Below the pieces are notes generated by a model. The model ran no database searches and was not told the origin of the DNA. It worked only from the letters and a program-made list of their open reading frames with translations. Below, in pieces: positions 17,397 through 26,879 of a stretch of 64,000 bases of DNA. Positions within the stretch are counted from its first letter, which is position 1, and every line of letters begins with the position of its first letter. The stretch is from Zymobacter sp047495495 (GTDB lineage: Bacteria > Pseudomonadota > Gammaproteobacteria > Pseudomonadales > Halomonadaceae), in NCBI RefSeq assembly GCF_047495495.1, contig NZ_CP179930.1, positions 1,240,001 to 1,304,000 of the forward strand. The letters are read 5' to 3'. The position numbers and the translations under genes were made by a program.

Positions 17397-17430
17397 CAAA
17401 AGGCCCCAGCGCGGGGGCTGAGGCCTTTGT
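17397..17430 (-). terminator. Intrinsic terminator of hemN
   Basis: AAAGGCC..CAGC/GCTG.AGGCCTTT stem; on the minus strand it lies just past the hemN stop and is followed by TTTTGC. Confidence 0.8.
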
Positions 17431-17452
17431 CTTATTCGCAAGGCTTCTGGGT

Positions 17453-18844
17453 TCAGATGACTTTTGAATAGTGCTGATGCTTGTCGCGGCGCAGGTAGAC
17501 ATCGAAGCAGGCTGCTACGGTGCGTACGAGCAAACGGCCTCGCGGGGTGATGGTGATCGCATCGCGGCTGACGTCGACCAGTCCGTCGGCGGCGAGGGGG
17601 GCCATCAGTGCCATGTCGTCAGCCATGTCACGGCAGAAGTCGATGCCATAGCGCTGTTCAATGGCGGGAATGTCGAGCCGGAACTGGCACATCAAGGTGT
17701 TGATTATATCGCGGCGCATGATGTCATCAGGTGTGAGCATAACGCCTCGCCATAGAGCATGGCCCAGCGTATTGACGGTATCCTGATAGGAGGCGACGTC
17801 CTTGACGTTCTGCGCGTAGGCGGTATGGAACGAACTGATGGCTGAGACGCCCAGTCCTAGCACGTCGGTATCGCCGCGCGGCGTATAGCCTTGGAAGTTG
17901 CGATGTAGGTGCCCGTTGCGTTGCGCTGCCGCCAGTTCATCATCGGGGCGTGCGAAATGGTCCATGCCAATGAAGTCGAAGCCGCCTTCCGTCAGACGCG
18001 CGATCGCCATCTGCAGCAGTTCGAGCTTTTCTTCAGCCTTGGGCATGTCCTCGGTGTGAATTAGTCGCTGTGATGGAAAGTGATCAGGCAGATGGGCATA
18101 GCTGAACAGGCTGATGCGATCGGGGGCCAGTGCCAGCGTGCGTTCCAGCGTATAGGCGAAGCGCTCGGCGGTCTGCAGCGGCAGGCCATAGATCAGGTCG
18201 ATGCTGAAGGAGCGGAATCCGAGCGCGCGGGCGCGTTCACGCAGACCGAAGATCAGTTCATCGTCTTGTTCGCGATGAATGGCCTTCTGAACCTCGCTGT
18301 TGAAATCCTGTACACCGATGCTCAGGCGGTTGAAGCCTTCTTCGTGTAGCTCGTCGATGAGCGTGGGCTCGATTCGGCGCGGATCGACTTCGATTGAAAT
18401 TTCGGCATCGGGTGCGAACTGGAATGCCTTGTGCAAAAAGGCCAGTACGCGACGGCGCTGGTCAAGGCTGAGAAAGCTAGGGGTACCGCCACCGAAATGC
18501 AGCTGGACAACCTCGCGGCCAGCAAATTGCGCGCCACGTGTGATGACTTCCTGCTCCAGGGTGTCGAGGTAATCGTCAACGATATCAAGCTGGCGTGTCA
18601 CCACCTTATTGCAGCCGCAGTACCAGCACAGCGTGTGGCAGAAGGGGATGTGCACGTACAGTGAGAGAGGGCGTCCGCGACCTTCCTCAATCGCCTCTTC
18701 CAGATCATCGTCCTCAAACCCTTCATGGAATTCCAGCGCTGTTGGATACGAGGTATAGCGCGGGCCTGCGTTGTCATAGCGGTGAATCAGTTCGGGGTCC
18801 CACTCGACCGTCAGTGCGGCCGTCGGGGTGGCGGATGACGACAT
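17453..18844 (-). CDS. hemN: Oxygen-independent coproporphyrinogen III dehydrogenase HemN
   Basis: Radical-SAM enzyme that decarboxylates coproporphyrinogen III to protoporphyrinogen IX without O2. 463 residues. The 4Fe-4S cysteines are C69, C73 and C76 in FCHTLCWYCGC, preceded by YTSYPTALEFHEGF typical of true HemN, not HemW. FGGGTPSFL is the SAM-binding glycine motif, and the C-terminal HemN domain follows. ATG has AGGGAGA upstream. No FNR/Anr palindrome (TTGAT-N4-ATCAA) is seen within 100 bases upstream, although a TATACT -10-like hexamer is present near 18919. Confidence 0.96.
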   Translation of the reverse strand: MSSSATPTAALTVEWDPELIHRYDNAGPRYTSYPTALEFHEGFEDDDLEEAIEEGRGRPLSLYVHIPFCHTLCWYCGCNKVVTRQLDIVDDYLDTLEQEVITRGAQFAGREVVQLHFGGGTPSFLSLDQRRRVLAFLHKAFQFAPDAEISIEVDPRRIEPTLIDELHEEGFNRLSIGVQDFNSEVQKAIHREQDDELIFGLRERARALGFRSFSIDLIYGLPLQTAERFAYTLERTLALAPDRISLFSYAHLPDHFPSQRLIHTEDMPKAEEKLELLQMAIARLTEGGFDFIGMDHFARPDDELAAAQRNGHLHRNFQGYTPRGDTDVLGLGVSAISSFHTAYAQNVKDVASYQDTVNTLGHALWRGVMLTPDDIMRRDIINTLMCQFRLDIPAIEQRYGIDFCRDMADDMALMAPLAADGLVDVSRDAITITPRGRLLVRTVAACFDVYLRRDKHQHYSKVI

Positions 18845-18992
18845 GTGAATTCTCCCTGAAAAGCGTCTGGCAGCACATTGCGACAGTGCGGCCTTTGAAT
18901 GTCCTTCCTTGGCCTTAGTATACCGCAGCCCTACGCGAAGGCTGTGAAAAAGAAGCCTTATCCTTCAGCGCATCAACGAGCGATGCTCTTGT

Positions 18993-19268
18993 TTGCACGG
19001 TCTGTTCTTTAGGGGCGATTTCCTCTGCCAAGTAGAGATCACGGGGACTGTTCTGACTGCTAGTGGTGTCGTGAACCGCGATAACAGTGAATTTATTAAA
19101 GACGAACGGTTCCGACTGCTTTCCGGCGATGATCTAGAGAACATGGTGGTGGTGTTTCGTCACCCCAGTACCCCTACATTGAAGGAAGGCCAGCAGTTTA
19201 AGGCAAAAGGCGTGATTACTCAGGTCGACACGCAGTTTGGCTGCATGATTTTGATGGAAAGTGGCTGA
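18993..19268 (+). CDS. Small hypothetical protein, beta-rich, OB-fold-like pattern
   Basis: Not recognised. The frame is open from 18948 and has no ATG until well inside; TTG at 18993 is the earliest plausible start, giving 91 residues. Alternating hydrophobic strands (VEITGTVLTASGVV, RFRLLSGDD, MVVVFR, FKAKGVITQVD) resemble small OB-fold domains such as those in nucleic-acid- or cytochrome-maturation proteins; this is only a pattern impression. A strong terminator follows 58 bases downstream, which supports a transcribed unit here. Start and function are uncertain. Confidence 0.5.
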   Translation: MHGLFFRGDFLCQVEITGTVLTASGVVNRDNSEFIKDERFRLLSGDDLENMVVVFRHPSTPTLKEGQQFKAKGVITQVDTQFGCMILMESG

Positions 19269-19325
19269 ATTCGTCACAGGCAAAGGCCTCATGGCGCTGA
19301 AAGCGTGTCATGCCGACAGTGAAAA

Positions 19326-19367
19326 TCCCCGCGTACAGTTAATGCTGTGCGCGGGGCTTTTTTGATG
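19326..19367. terminator. Bidirectional intrinsic terminator
   Basis: CCCCGCG...CGCGGGG stem with inner ACAG/CTGT pairing. Six Ts follow on the plus side and TTTT on the minus side, ending both the small plus gene and cydC. Confidence 0.88.
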
Positions 19368-19389
19368 GACCTTGCTGGCGTGGTGCCTA

Positions 19390-21156
19390 CTATAGGGTCA
19401 GATGGCGCAGCATGCCTGCAAGGCGGCTGTCCGGGCAGTCCTGCAGTTCGCGTGGCGCGCCCTGTTCGATGATGCGTCCCTGTTCAAAAATGGCGACGCG
19501 ATCGAAGAGCGTCAGCGACTGCAGATGGTGGGTAATAACCACTAGCGTGCGTCCCTGGCAGCGTGCGATCACCTCGTTCATGACCCGTTGCTGAAGGGCT
19601 ATCTCAAGCCCTTCGGTCGGCTCGTCCAGCAGTACGATGGGGGCATCGACCAGCAGCGCACGCGCCAGTCCGAAGCGGCGCAGCTGCCCGCCAGACAGAG
19701 AACTACCACCTTCATCCGGCCAGCTGTCTAGTCCTGCGGGCAGGCTGTCCAGCCAGTTGCCCAGCTGCAGAGCGCGCAATACGTCTTCCAACTGCTCGTC
19801 ACTGGCATTGGGGGCTGCTAGCAGCAGGTTGTCACGCAGCGACGCACTAAACAGCTGCACATCCTGAGGCGCAACACTGAACAGACGGCGCAGTGTTGTC
19901 TCGCTCAATGCCTTGATCGGCACATCGCCCACGATAATCTGGCCAGCGTCCGGTTCGATGAAGCGTACCAGCGCATTCAGCAGGGTTGTCTTGCCGCCGC
20001 CCGACGGGCCTAGCAAGGCGGTATGCGTACCCGCAGGAAGCTGGAGCGATACGTGCTGCAGCACAGGGTGGTTGTCAAAGGCGACGCTGAGTTGGTCAAT
20101 GGTGATGTCGTGGCTGTGCGGGGTGGCAGTATCTGCATGAGGGAAGCAAATATCCGGTACCGCTGATGTCAGGTCGTTGATACGGCGCGCTGCGCGCTGG
20201 ATGCGCCCCAGATGTTGCCACGCCTGAGGCAGCATGGCGATGGCTTCGAACGCTCCCAGTACGGTAAGGGCCATCAATGCCACCAAGGTGGGGTCTAGAT
20301 CGTGCTGTGTGACCCAGATGCCCGCCAGCCATAGCACGCCGGTTACCGTCAGCCCCAGCAACAGCTGCGATAGCCACTGCGACTGCCCCCACTGGCGCGC
20401 CAGTGTCAGTTCGATATCGTCGCGTTGACGCTGGCCGTCAAGCAGAGCGCGTGAATTGGACTGCCAACGCCCATACAGTAGCAGCTCCGGCAGTGCCTGT
20501 AGTTGTTCGAGCAGGCGGCGGCGTAACTGCCCGTTGCGTTGCTGCCAGTCATCGGACAGATGGTGGCCGCGGCGCCATGCAATGAAGGGGCCGATCAGTC
20601 CGCTGAACAGCAGCGCCAGTGCAGCAAACAGTCCGATAGGCAGTGCGAACCAGCCAATGACGGCACCGCACAGACCGATGGCGACCATGGCGACCGTTGA
20701 AGGAATCAGTACGCGCAGATAGAGGTTGTCGAGCGTGTCGATATCGGCCGTCAGTCGTGTCATCAGCTCGCCACTGCCCAAACGTTGAAGCGCGGCAGGG
20801 GAGAGCGGCTCAATGCGCAGATAGGTTGAGCGGCGTAGTACCGACAGCAGCTTGAGCGTGCCTTCATGCGTTGTGACGCGCTCTCCATAGCGGCTGGCGG
20901 TACGCGTGATGGCAAAGAAGCGCACGCCCGCCGATGGAATGGCGTAGTTGAAGGCGATGCGGGTAGCTTCAAGCAGTCCTGCCACCGCTGCGCCACTGAT
21001 GAACCAGCCGGAGAGCGCCATAAGGCTGACGCTGGACACTAGGGCTATCAGGTTGAGCAGAAAGCCGGTGCTGAGCAGTAGCCAGTAAGGCTTCATCTGG
21101 GCCAGATAGGGCCACAGTTCACGCAGACGCAGTGGAGCGCCGTGGGAAGATGTCAT
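19390..21156 (-). CDS. cydC: Heterodimeric ABC transporter subunit CydC (glutathione/cysteine export)
   Basis: With CydD forms the inner-membrane ABC exporter of cysteine and glutathione needed for cytochrome bd and c assembly. 588 residues. N-terminal six-helix membrane domain (about 1-320) with LMALSGWFISGAAVAG and FFAITRTASRYGERV typical of CydC. The nucleotide-binding domain has Walker A GPSGGGKTT, signature LSGGQLRR and Walker B IVLLDEPTEG. The ATG overlaps the cydD stop by four bases (ATGA), so both are translationally coupled. No cydAB in the window. Confidence 0.97.
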   Translation of the reverse strand: MTSSHGAPLRLRELWPYLAQMKPYWLLLSTGFLLNLIALVSSVSLMALSGWFISGAAVAGLLEATRIAFNYAIPSAGVRFFAITRTASRYGERVTTHEGTLKLLSVLRRSTYLRIEPLSPAALQRLGSGELMTRLTADIDTLDNLYLRVLIPSTVAMVAIGLCGAVIGWFALPIGLFAALALLFSGLIGPFIAWRRGHHLSDDWQQRNGQLRRRLLEQLQALPELLLYGRWQSNSRALLDGQRQRDDIELTLARQWGQSQWLSQLLLGLTVTGVLWLAGIWVTQHDLDPTLVALMALTVLGAFEAIAMLPQAWQHLGRIQRAARRINDLTSAVPDICFPHADTATPHSHDITIDQLSVAFDNHPVLQHVSLQLPAGTHTALLGPSGGGKTTLLNALVRFIEPDAGQIIVGDVPIKALSETTLRRLFSVAPQDVQLFSASLRDNLLLAAPNASDEQLEDVLRALQLGNWLDSLPAGLDSWPDEGGSSLSGGQLRRFGLARALLVDAPIVLLDEPTEGLEIALQQRVMNEVIARCQGRTLVVITHHLQSLTLFDRVAIFEQGRIIEQGAPRELQDCPDSRLAGMLRHLTL

Positions 21157-22967
21157 GACGGCTCTCCTTGGGTATCCAGATCGGCGCGTGCGGTGTCGAT
21201 GACGTTGGCCAGTGGGCCGTGGGGCTGACTCAGAGCGCTCAGCGTATCGAAGGCACGCACACGACCCTGTTCCAGCAGCAGGATGCGATCAGCCTGATTG
21301 AGCAGTGACAGACGATGAGTCAGCATGATGACCGTGCGGTTCTTGCTAAGTGCAGCAATGGCGCGGTTGACGATGCGCTCGCTCTGCTGGTCGAGACTGG
21401 CTGTTGGTTCATCCAGCAGCACAAGCGGTGCATCGCGCAGAAAGGCGCGTGCCAAGCCGATGCGGCGTGCCTGACCGCCGGAGACCGGCTGGCCACCGTC
21501 ACCGATGCGCGTGTGCAGTCCCTGCGGCAGCTGGTTGGCCCAGCAGCGCAGGTCGGTTTTGTCGAGCGCTTCCCATAGCCGATCCTCGTCAATCGGCTGG
21601 TCGTCCGGTAATGCAATCGTGAGGTTGTCGGCCAGCGTGCCCGAAATCAGCGCATTGTGCTGTCCGACCCAGCTTAGTGCGTGCTGCCACTCGGACGTCA
21701 GCAGATGGTCAAGGCGTTCGCCCGAGTGAAGGGTGATGGTGCCCTGTTCCGGCTGCATGAAGCCCAGCAGAGTGGTCAGTAGGGTGCTCTTGCCCGCGCC
21801 GCTGGGCCCGATAACGGCAATGGTTTCCCCCGCCGCCACGGAAAAGCTGACATCGTTCAGGGCCGGCGATGCCTGGCCTGGATAGCGACAGCTAACGTGA
21901 TCAAGTGTTATGCCCAGCGTATCCGGCACTGCCCAGTGCTTCGCCGCTGTAGTGCTAGCCTCGGCGGGTTGTGACGCTTCGGTCAGCAGTGGCATCAGTA
22001 CTTCGGCTGCCGCTTCCGCTTCGGCCTTGGCATGGTAGTGAACGCCAAGATCGCGCAGCGGCTGATAGAACTCTGGCGATAAAATCAGCATGAACAGGCC
22101 GCCGAACAGGCTAAGCCCCTTGCCCCAAGTGCCGAAATCAAACTGACCCAGATAGGTGAAGCCGATATAGGTGGCCAACAGGGCAATCGAAACAGATGCG
22201 AAGAACTCCAATGCGCTAGAGGAGAGGAAAGCCAGACGCAACACCTTCATGTTGCGCTGACGGACCCCTTCGGAGACCGCATAGATCTCATTAGCTTGCT
22301 GATGGGAGCGCCCAAGCAGACGCAGCGTCGGCATCCCCTTCAGTGTATCGAGGAAGTGGCGGCTCATGCGATGGGTTTCGGTCAGCTGCTGGTCTTGGAG
22401 GTTCTTGGCTCCCCAGCCGATCATTGCCATGTTGAGTGGAATCAAGGGGCCTGTGATCAGCAGAATCAGCGCGGCGGCCCAACTGACTGGCAGTACGGCG
22501 CAGAGAATGATCAGCGGAATCATACCGCAGAGCAGCATCTGCGGACGGTAATCGGCGTAGTAGTTCTGTAGCGCATCGACCTGATCCCACACCTGATTGC
22601 CCAGTGCGGCGCTGTGCTGGCGCTGGCTCCAAAGTGGGCCTCGTTCACCGATGCGGCGCAACACGTCTTCTCGTATCGACTGGCGAATTGCCAGGCCACA
22701 GCGTACGCCCGCTTCGGTACGTAGCCAGGCCAGTGCGCCGCGTCCCAGAAAGGCTACCGGCAGTATGATTAAGGGCAGGGTCAGCGAGGACAGAGGTGCA
22801 TGCTCAATGGCAAGCCGATACACCACGCTGGCAATGGCCCATGCTTGCAGCAGTAGCAGCAGAGTAGACCCGGTCGCTGCCAGCATGATGACCCGATTCC
22901 AGCGACCGCCGCGACTGGCATTGGCGCGCAGCCACTGAGCGGGTGTGGGCAGGGGGTGTGATGACAT
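21153..22967 (-). CDS. cydD: Heterodimeric ABC transporter subunit CydD
   Basis: Partner of CydC in cysteine/glutathione export to the periplasm. 604 residues from the ATG at 22967, which has GGAG six bases upstream (an in-frame start at 22988 is less likely). Membrane domain contains FLGRGALAWLRTEAG and FDFGTWGKGLSLFGG-like segments typical of CydD, then linker and nucleotide-binding domain: Walker A GPSGAGKST, signature VSGGQARRIGLARA, Walker B LVLLDEPTAS. First gene of the cydDC operon. Confidence 0.97.
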   Translation of the reverse strand: MSSHPLPTPAQWLRANASRGGRWNRVIMLAATGSTLLLLLQAWAIASVVYRLAIEHAPLSSLTLPLIILPVAFLGRGALAWLRTEAGVRCGLAIRQSIREDVLRRIGERGPLWSQRQHSAALGNQVWDQVDALQNYYADYRPQMLLCGMIPLIILCAVLPVSWAAALILLITGPLIPLNMAMIGWGAKNLQDQQLTETHRMSRHFLDTLKGMPTLRLLGRSHQQANEIYAVSEGVRQRNMKVLRLAFLSSSALEFFASVSIALLATYIGFTYLGQFDFGTWGKGLSLFGGLFMLILSPEFYQPLRDLGVHYHAKAEAEAAAEVLMPLLTEASQPAEASTTAAKHWAVPDTLGITLDHVSCRYPGQASPALNDVSFSVAAGETIAVIGPSGAGKSTLLTTLLGFMQPEQGTITLHSGERLDHLLTSEWQHALSWVGQHNALISGTLADNLTIALPDDQPIDEDRLWEALDKTDLRCWANQLPQGLHTRIGDGGQPVSGGQARRIGLARAFLRDAPLVLLDEPTASLDQQSERIVNRAIAALSKNRTVIMLTHRLSLLNQADRILLLEQGRVRAFDTLSALSQPHGPLANVIDTARADLDTQGEPS

Positions 22968-23247
22968 GAAAACTCCAACGGAAACCAATCAGTGAGAAGA
23001 CGGGCACTGCGAGCAACGTGCATTTCACTTCATAAGAATAGGTGCATCGTGCGCTAGCCGAATCGACATGGCATAAAAAGCACGAAGGGGTGAATGCGCT
23101 CGCCAATCTGGCAGGTCATGCTGATGCCTGCATCAAGTTCGCGTATGATAGCGTTTAATGTACACAAGGATACCCGTGCAAAGAAGTCATCTTTGCTGGG
23201 ATATCCTGCCATCGTTCGATCCTGTTCCCGTATCTCAAGGGGTAATC

Positions 23248-24738
23248 ATGACTGTTCGCACGCGTATTGCGCCGTCACCTACCGGTGATCCTCATGTAGG
23301 CACTGCCTACGTTGCGCTGTTCAACCTGTGTTTCGCTCACCAGCACGGTGGCGAATTCATCCTGCGTATCGAGGATACCGACCGCGAGCGGTCGACCCGT
23401 GAGTCTGAGCAGATGATCTTCGACTCGCTGCGCTGGTTGGGCATTGAGTGGAAGGAAGGCCCGGATGTCGGTGGCCCCCACGGCCCCTATCGCCAGAGCG
23501 AGCGCGGCGACATCTATACTCAGTATGTCGATCAACTGCTGGCCTCTGGTCACGCGTTCAAGTGCTACCGTACGCCGGAAGAGCTGGACGCACTGCGCGC
23601 AGAACGCAAAGAAGCCGGCAACTTCATGGCGCTTAAGGCAGAAGACCTGCAACTGCCCGCTGATGAAGTCGCGCGCCGCGAAGCCGCGAATGCACCGTAT
23701 GTCGTGCGCATGAAGGTACCGCGCGAAGGTACCTGCATCGTCAAGGACATGCTGCGCGGCGAAATCGAGCTGGACTGGGCGCAAGTTGATGCGCAGATCC
23801 TGATGAAATCCGATGGAATGCCGACCTACCATCTGGCCAATGTGGTAGATGACCATCTGATGGAAATCACCCACGTGCTGCGCGGTGAAGAGTGGATCAA
23901 CTCGGCACCGAAGCACCAGCTGCTGTATGAGTACTTCGGTTGGGAAATGCCGGCGCTGTGCCACCTGCCGCTGCTGCGCAACCCAGACAAATCCAAGCTC
24001 TCCAAGCGCAAGAACCCTACGTCGATCAATTACTATCGCCGCATGGGCTATCTGCCGCAGGCCGTGCTGAACTACTTGGGCCGCATGGGGTGGTCAATGC
24101 CTGACGAGCGTGAAAAGTTCTCGCTCGATGAAATGAAAGCGAACTTTGACGTTACGCGCATCTCGCTGGGCGGTCCGATCTTCGATCTTGAGAAGCTGAA
24201 CTGGCTCAATGGCCTGTATCTGCGTGAAGAGCTGACGGATGATCAGTTCATCCGCGCTATGCAGGAATGGGCGTTCAACCGCGAGTATATTGATCAGTTG
24301 CTGCCTGAAATCCGCCCGCGGATCCAGAAACTGACGGACGTTATCCCGTTGGCAGGGCACTTCTTCGCTGGGCTACCCGATGTAGCGCAGGACGACTTCG
24401 AACTGATCAATCTGCCGGTCGAACAGCAGAAGGAGTTGTTGCAGCTGATGGTGTGGCGTTTCGAGAAAGTGCGTCACTGGGACAAGGACAGCCTGTTTGA
24501 GCAGGTGAAGGTGCTTTCCGCGCACTACGAGTTGAAACCCAAGCAGCTGCTTGCGCCAGTCTTCATGGCGATCACGGGCAGCCTGACCTCTACGTCTGTC
24601 ATCGACGCCATGGCCATTCTGGGCTCCGATATGACCCGTGCACGTCTGCGTCATGCCGTCGACGTACTGGGTGGCTTCGGCAAGAAGAAACTCAAGGCGC
24701 TGGAGAAAACCGAGCAGCAATTGCCTCTTATCGACTGA
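23248..24738 (+). CDS. gltX: Glutamyl-tRNA synthetase
   Basis: Class I synthetase that charges tRNA-Glu. 496 residues. The N-terminal IAPSPTGDPHVGTAY holds the HIGH-equivalent HVG; KLSKRK (about residue 250) is the KMSKS equivalent. C-terminal anticodon-binding helical domain follows. ATG at 23248 is chosen because the family begins MTVRTRIAPSPTG, with AAGGGG upstream; in-frame codons back to 23158 are rejected. Followed by a hairpin and tRNA-Ala, a common gltX neighbourhood in pseudomonads and relatives. Confidence 0.98.
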   Translation: MTVRTRIAPSPTGDPHVGTAYVALFNLCFAHQHGGEFILRIEDTDRERSTRESEQMIFDSLRWLGIEWKEGPDVGGPHGPYRQSERGDIYTQYVDQLLASGHAFKCYRTPEELDALRAERKEAGNFMALKAEDLQLPADEVARREAANAPYVVRMKVPREGTCIVKDMLRGEIELDWAQVDAQILMKSDGMPTYHLANVVDDHLMEITHVLRGEEWINSAPKHQLLYEYFGWEMPALCHLPLLRNPDKSKLSKRKNPTSINYYRRMGYLPQAVLNYLGRMGWSMPDEREKFSLDEMKANFDVTRISLGGPIFDLEKLNWLNGLYLREELTDDQFIRAMQEWAFNREYIDQLLPEIRPRIQKLTDVIPLAGHFFAGLPDVAQDDFELINLPVEQQKELLQLMVWRFEKVRHWDKDSLFEQVKVLSAHYELKPKQLLAPVFMAITGSLTSTSVIDAMAILGSDMTRARLRHAVDVLGGFGKKKLKALEKTEQQLPLID

Positions 24739-24752
24739 TGCCTTGACCGGTA

Positions 24753-24784
24753 GGGGCGCATAATGTACTATGCGCCCCGTCCTT
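24753..24784 (+). terminator. Hairpin after gltX
   Basis: Perfect 10-bp stem GGGGCGCATA/TATGCGCCCC with 6-base loop; U-tract weak (GTCCTTT). Confidence 0.65.
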
Positions 24785-24880
24785 TAACGTGATGCCGCAC
24801 GAAAACTGGCATGTCAGCATACTTCACCAGTGTGACTGACTCGATACGTTGTCGGTAGCCATACCCATAGCGTTTCGCCT

Positions 24881-24956
24881 GGGGCCTTAGCTCAGTTGGT
24901 AGAGCGCGACGCTGGCAGCGTTGAGGTCATCGGTTCGAACCCGATAGGCTCCACCA
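24881..24956 (+). tRNA. tRNA-Ala (anticodon GGC)
   Basis: 76 bases with encoded CCA. Acceptor stem GGGGCCT/AGGCTCC contains the G3:U70 wobble that identifies alanine tRNA. D-loop AGCTCAGTTGGTAGAGC; anticodon loop CTGGCAG with GGC at 34-36, reading GCC/GCU; T-arm ATCGG-TTCGAAC-CCGAT with the invariant TTCGA. Confidence 0.98.
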
Positions 24957-24963
24957 ATTACTA

Positions 24964-24999
24964 ACCCGAAGCTGCACATCATTGTGCAGCTTCGGGTGT
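24964..24999 (+). terminator. Intrinsic terminator of tRNA-Ala
   Basis: Long perfect stem ACCCGAAGCTGCACA/TGTGCAGCTTCGGGT with a short loop, followed by a T-rich stretch. Confidence 0.85.
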
Positions 25000-25523
25000 T
25001 TCCTCTCTACAGCATGCAATTTGCTGTCATGGCGTGCATTACAGCCATATCCTGCTTGACATTCCCTCGTTTTCCTCTACTTGTCCACTAAGTGCTAGCT
25101 GAACGCTACAGCTTTGGCCGCTTATGGCTCACGTTGGGCCGCTATCCCTCTGTATTTGCAATAACTCTTTCAAAACAATGACTTATGATTGATCAAAAAA
25201 TGATCAATCTGACGAAATCCCTTGCGCCACGGTCGCTATACGCGGGTTGGAAGACGTTTTTCACAGGCTTATCCACAGAAAGTGTGGAAAACCACCCCAT
25301 CTGACTACATCGGCCGTTTTAGCTGGGGATGAAGTGGAAAACTCAGATAAGCACCACTTTCATGGCGTTGCTCTCCATCTTCCACCGATTGCTTTTTACT
25401 ATTACTCAGCGTTACGAGAGTGCCCGGCCAGTGGTTCAAAAAGGCTTGGATGAGGAAGGTGGCGCAGGAAAACGGCGAGTGCTCTTGCTCCGTAAGGGTG
25501 TGCCGCGCGCTGTTATACAGCTG
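25000..25523. other. Non-coding stretch between tRNA-Ala and gltA
   Basis: About 520 bases without a supported gene. It holds a GATC-containing inverted repeat near 25189-25210 (TTGATCA/TGATCAA) and a cluster of three DnaA boxes (separate entry). Frames at 25247-25453 and 25329-25796 (+) have no family resemblance. Confidence 0.55.
25257..25291. promoter_or_regulatory. Cluster of three DnaA boxes
   Basis: TTTTTCACA (25257-25265) and TTATCCACA (25269-25277) in direct orientation, then TGTGGAAAA (25283-25291) inverted. All three fit the consensus TTWTNCACA; the middle one is the perfect high-affinity box. GATC sites lie 50-70 bases upstream. No dnaA, gidA or replication gene is nearby, so a DnaA-titrating or reactivating locus (datA/DARS type) is more likely than an origin; this is inference. 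Confidence 0.6.
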
Positions 25524-25556
25524 ATAAAAAAAGCCCTTGGCATATGCCAAGGGCCG
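25524..25556 (-). terminator. Intrinsic terminator of gltA
   Basis: Perfect stem GCCCTTGGCA/TGCCAAGGGC; on the minus strand followed by seven Ts. Confidence 0.92.
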
Positions 25557-25577
25557 GAGAAGCATTCGCTGCCTGCG

Positions 25578-26879
25578 CTACTGATCATTAGGTGTATGCG
25601 CGGGATAGTGCCGTTCGGTTGGGCCTACATACAATTGGCGTGGGCGGCCGATGCGGTGAGGGTGACCTGCCATTTCATTCCAGTGCGAGATCCAGCCCGC
25701 CGTGCGCGCAAGCGCGAACATGACCGTGAACATGTTGGTTGGAATGCCGATCGCACGCAGGATGAGGCCCGAGTAGAAATCGACGTTCGGGTATAGCTTG
25801 CGCTCGATGAAGTACGGGTCTTGCAGAGCAACCTCTTCCAGCCGGCGGGCAATCTGTAGCTTGGGATCGTTGGCCATGCCCAGTGCGTCCAGCACTTCAT
25901 CGCAGCTTTCCTTCATCACTTTAGCGCGCGGGTCGAAGTTGCGGTAAACGCGATGCCCGAAGCCCATCAGACGGAACGGGTCGTTCTTGTCTTTGGCGCG
26001 TTCGATATAGCGCTGGATGTTCTCTTCGCTGTTTTCGCCGATATCGTCCAGCATGTTCAGAACGGCTTCATTGGCACCGCCGTGTGCGGAACCCCACAGT
26101 GCGGCGATCCCTGCGCTGACGCAGGCAAACGGGCTGGCTCCTGTGGAACCCGCTAGACGTACCGTGCTGGTCGAAGCGTTCTGTTCATGGTCGGCATGCA
26201 GCATCAGGATGCGATCAAGTGCGCGGACCACAACGGGGTTGGGGACATGGGGGGCACATGGCGTTGCAAACATCATGTGCAGGAAGTTCTCGGTGTAGCC
26301 CAGCTCGTAGCGCGGGTACATAAAGGGCTGGCCAATGCTGTACTTGTAGCACATGGCCGCCAGCGTTGGCATTTTGGCCAGCAGTTGCACGGCAGCCTCT
26401 TCGCGATCGCGCGATTCTGCAAAATCCAGCATGTCGTGATAGAACGCTGACAGGCCGCCGATCACACCGCACATGACTGCCATCGGGTGTGCATCGCGGC
26501 GAAAGCCGGTAAAAAAGCGTACCAGCTGCTCGTGGACCAGCATTTCCGCCTGCACTTTCGACATGAACTCGGCGTACTGCGATGGGGTGGGCAGTTCGCC
26601 GTGAAAGAGTAGGTAGGACAGCTCTAGAAAACTGGAGCGCTGGGCCAGTTCATTAATCGGGTAGCCACGATGGAGCAGAATGCCTTGGGTGCCGTCGATA
26701 TAAGTGATGGCCGAGGCGCAGGACGCCGTCGACATAAAGCCTGGGTCGTAGGTCAGTAGTCCTTGGGCAGACAGCTGACGCACATCAAGTACATCGGGGC
26801 CCAGGGTGCCTGACAGAATGGGGAGCTCAATCGCTTGCCCATCAATATGTAGAACGGCCTGTTTCTTGTTGGATGACAT
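25578..26879 (-). CDS. gltA: Citrate synthase
   Basis: Condenses oxaloacetate and acetyl-CoA to citrate. 433 residues, the type II hexameric class. Catalytic residues are visible: His in LHADHEQNAST, His in GFGHRVYRNFDPRAKV, and Asp in LYPNVDFYSG. N-terminal beta domain about residues 1-70 as in gammaproteobacterial enzymes. It diverges from sucA with a 336-base gap. The sdhCDAB genes that often separate these two are not here. Confidence 0.98.
   Translation of the reverse strand: MSSNKKQAVLHIDGQAIELPILSGTLGPDVLDVRQLSAQGLLTYDPGFMSTASCASAITYIDGTQGILLHRGYPINELAQRSSFLELSYLLFHGELPTPSQYAEFMSKVQAEMLVHEQLVRFFTGFRRDAHPMAVMCGVIGGLSAFYHDMLDFAESRDREEAAVQLLAKMPTLAAMCYKYSIGQPFMYPRYELGYTENFLHMMFATPCAPHVPNPVVVRALDRILMLHADHEQNASTSTVRLAGSTGASPFACVSAGIAALWGSAHGGANEAVLNMLDDIGENSEENIQRYIERAKDKNDPFRLMGFGHRVYRNFDPRAKVMKESCDEVLDALGMANDPKLQIARRLEEVALQDPYFIERKLYPNVDFYSGLILRAIGIPTNMFTVMFALARTAGWISHWNEMAGHPHRIGRPRQLYVGPTERHYPAHTPNDQ

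Noticed and set aside
25200..25300. A replication origin at the DnaA box cluster
   Set aside because: Only three boxes, no AT-rich unwinding repeats and no dnaA/dnaN/gidA/parAB genes nearby.
25247..25796. Plus-strand frames between tRNA-Ala and gltA
   Set aside because: They run through the DnaA boxes, the gltA terminator and into gltA antisense; not protein-like.
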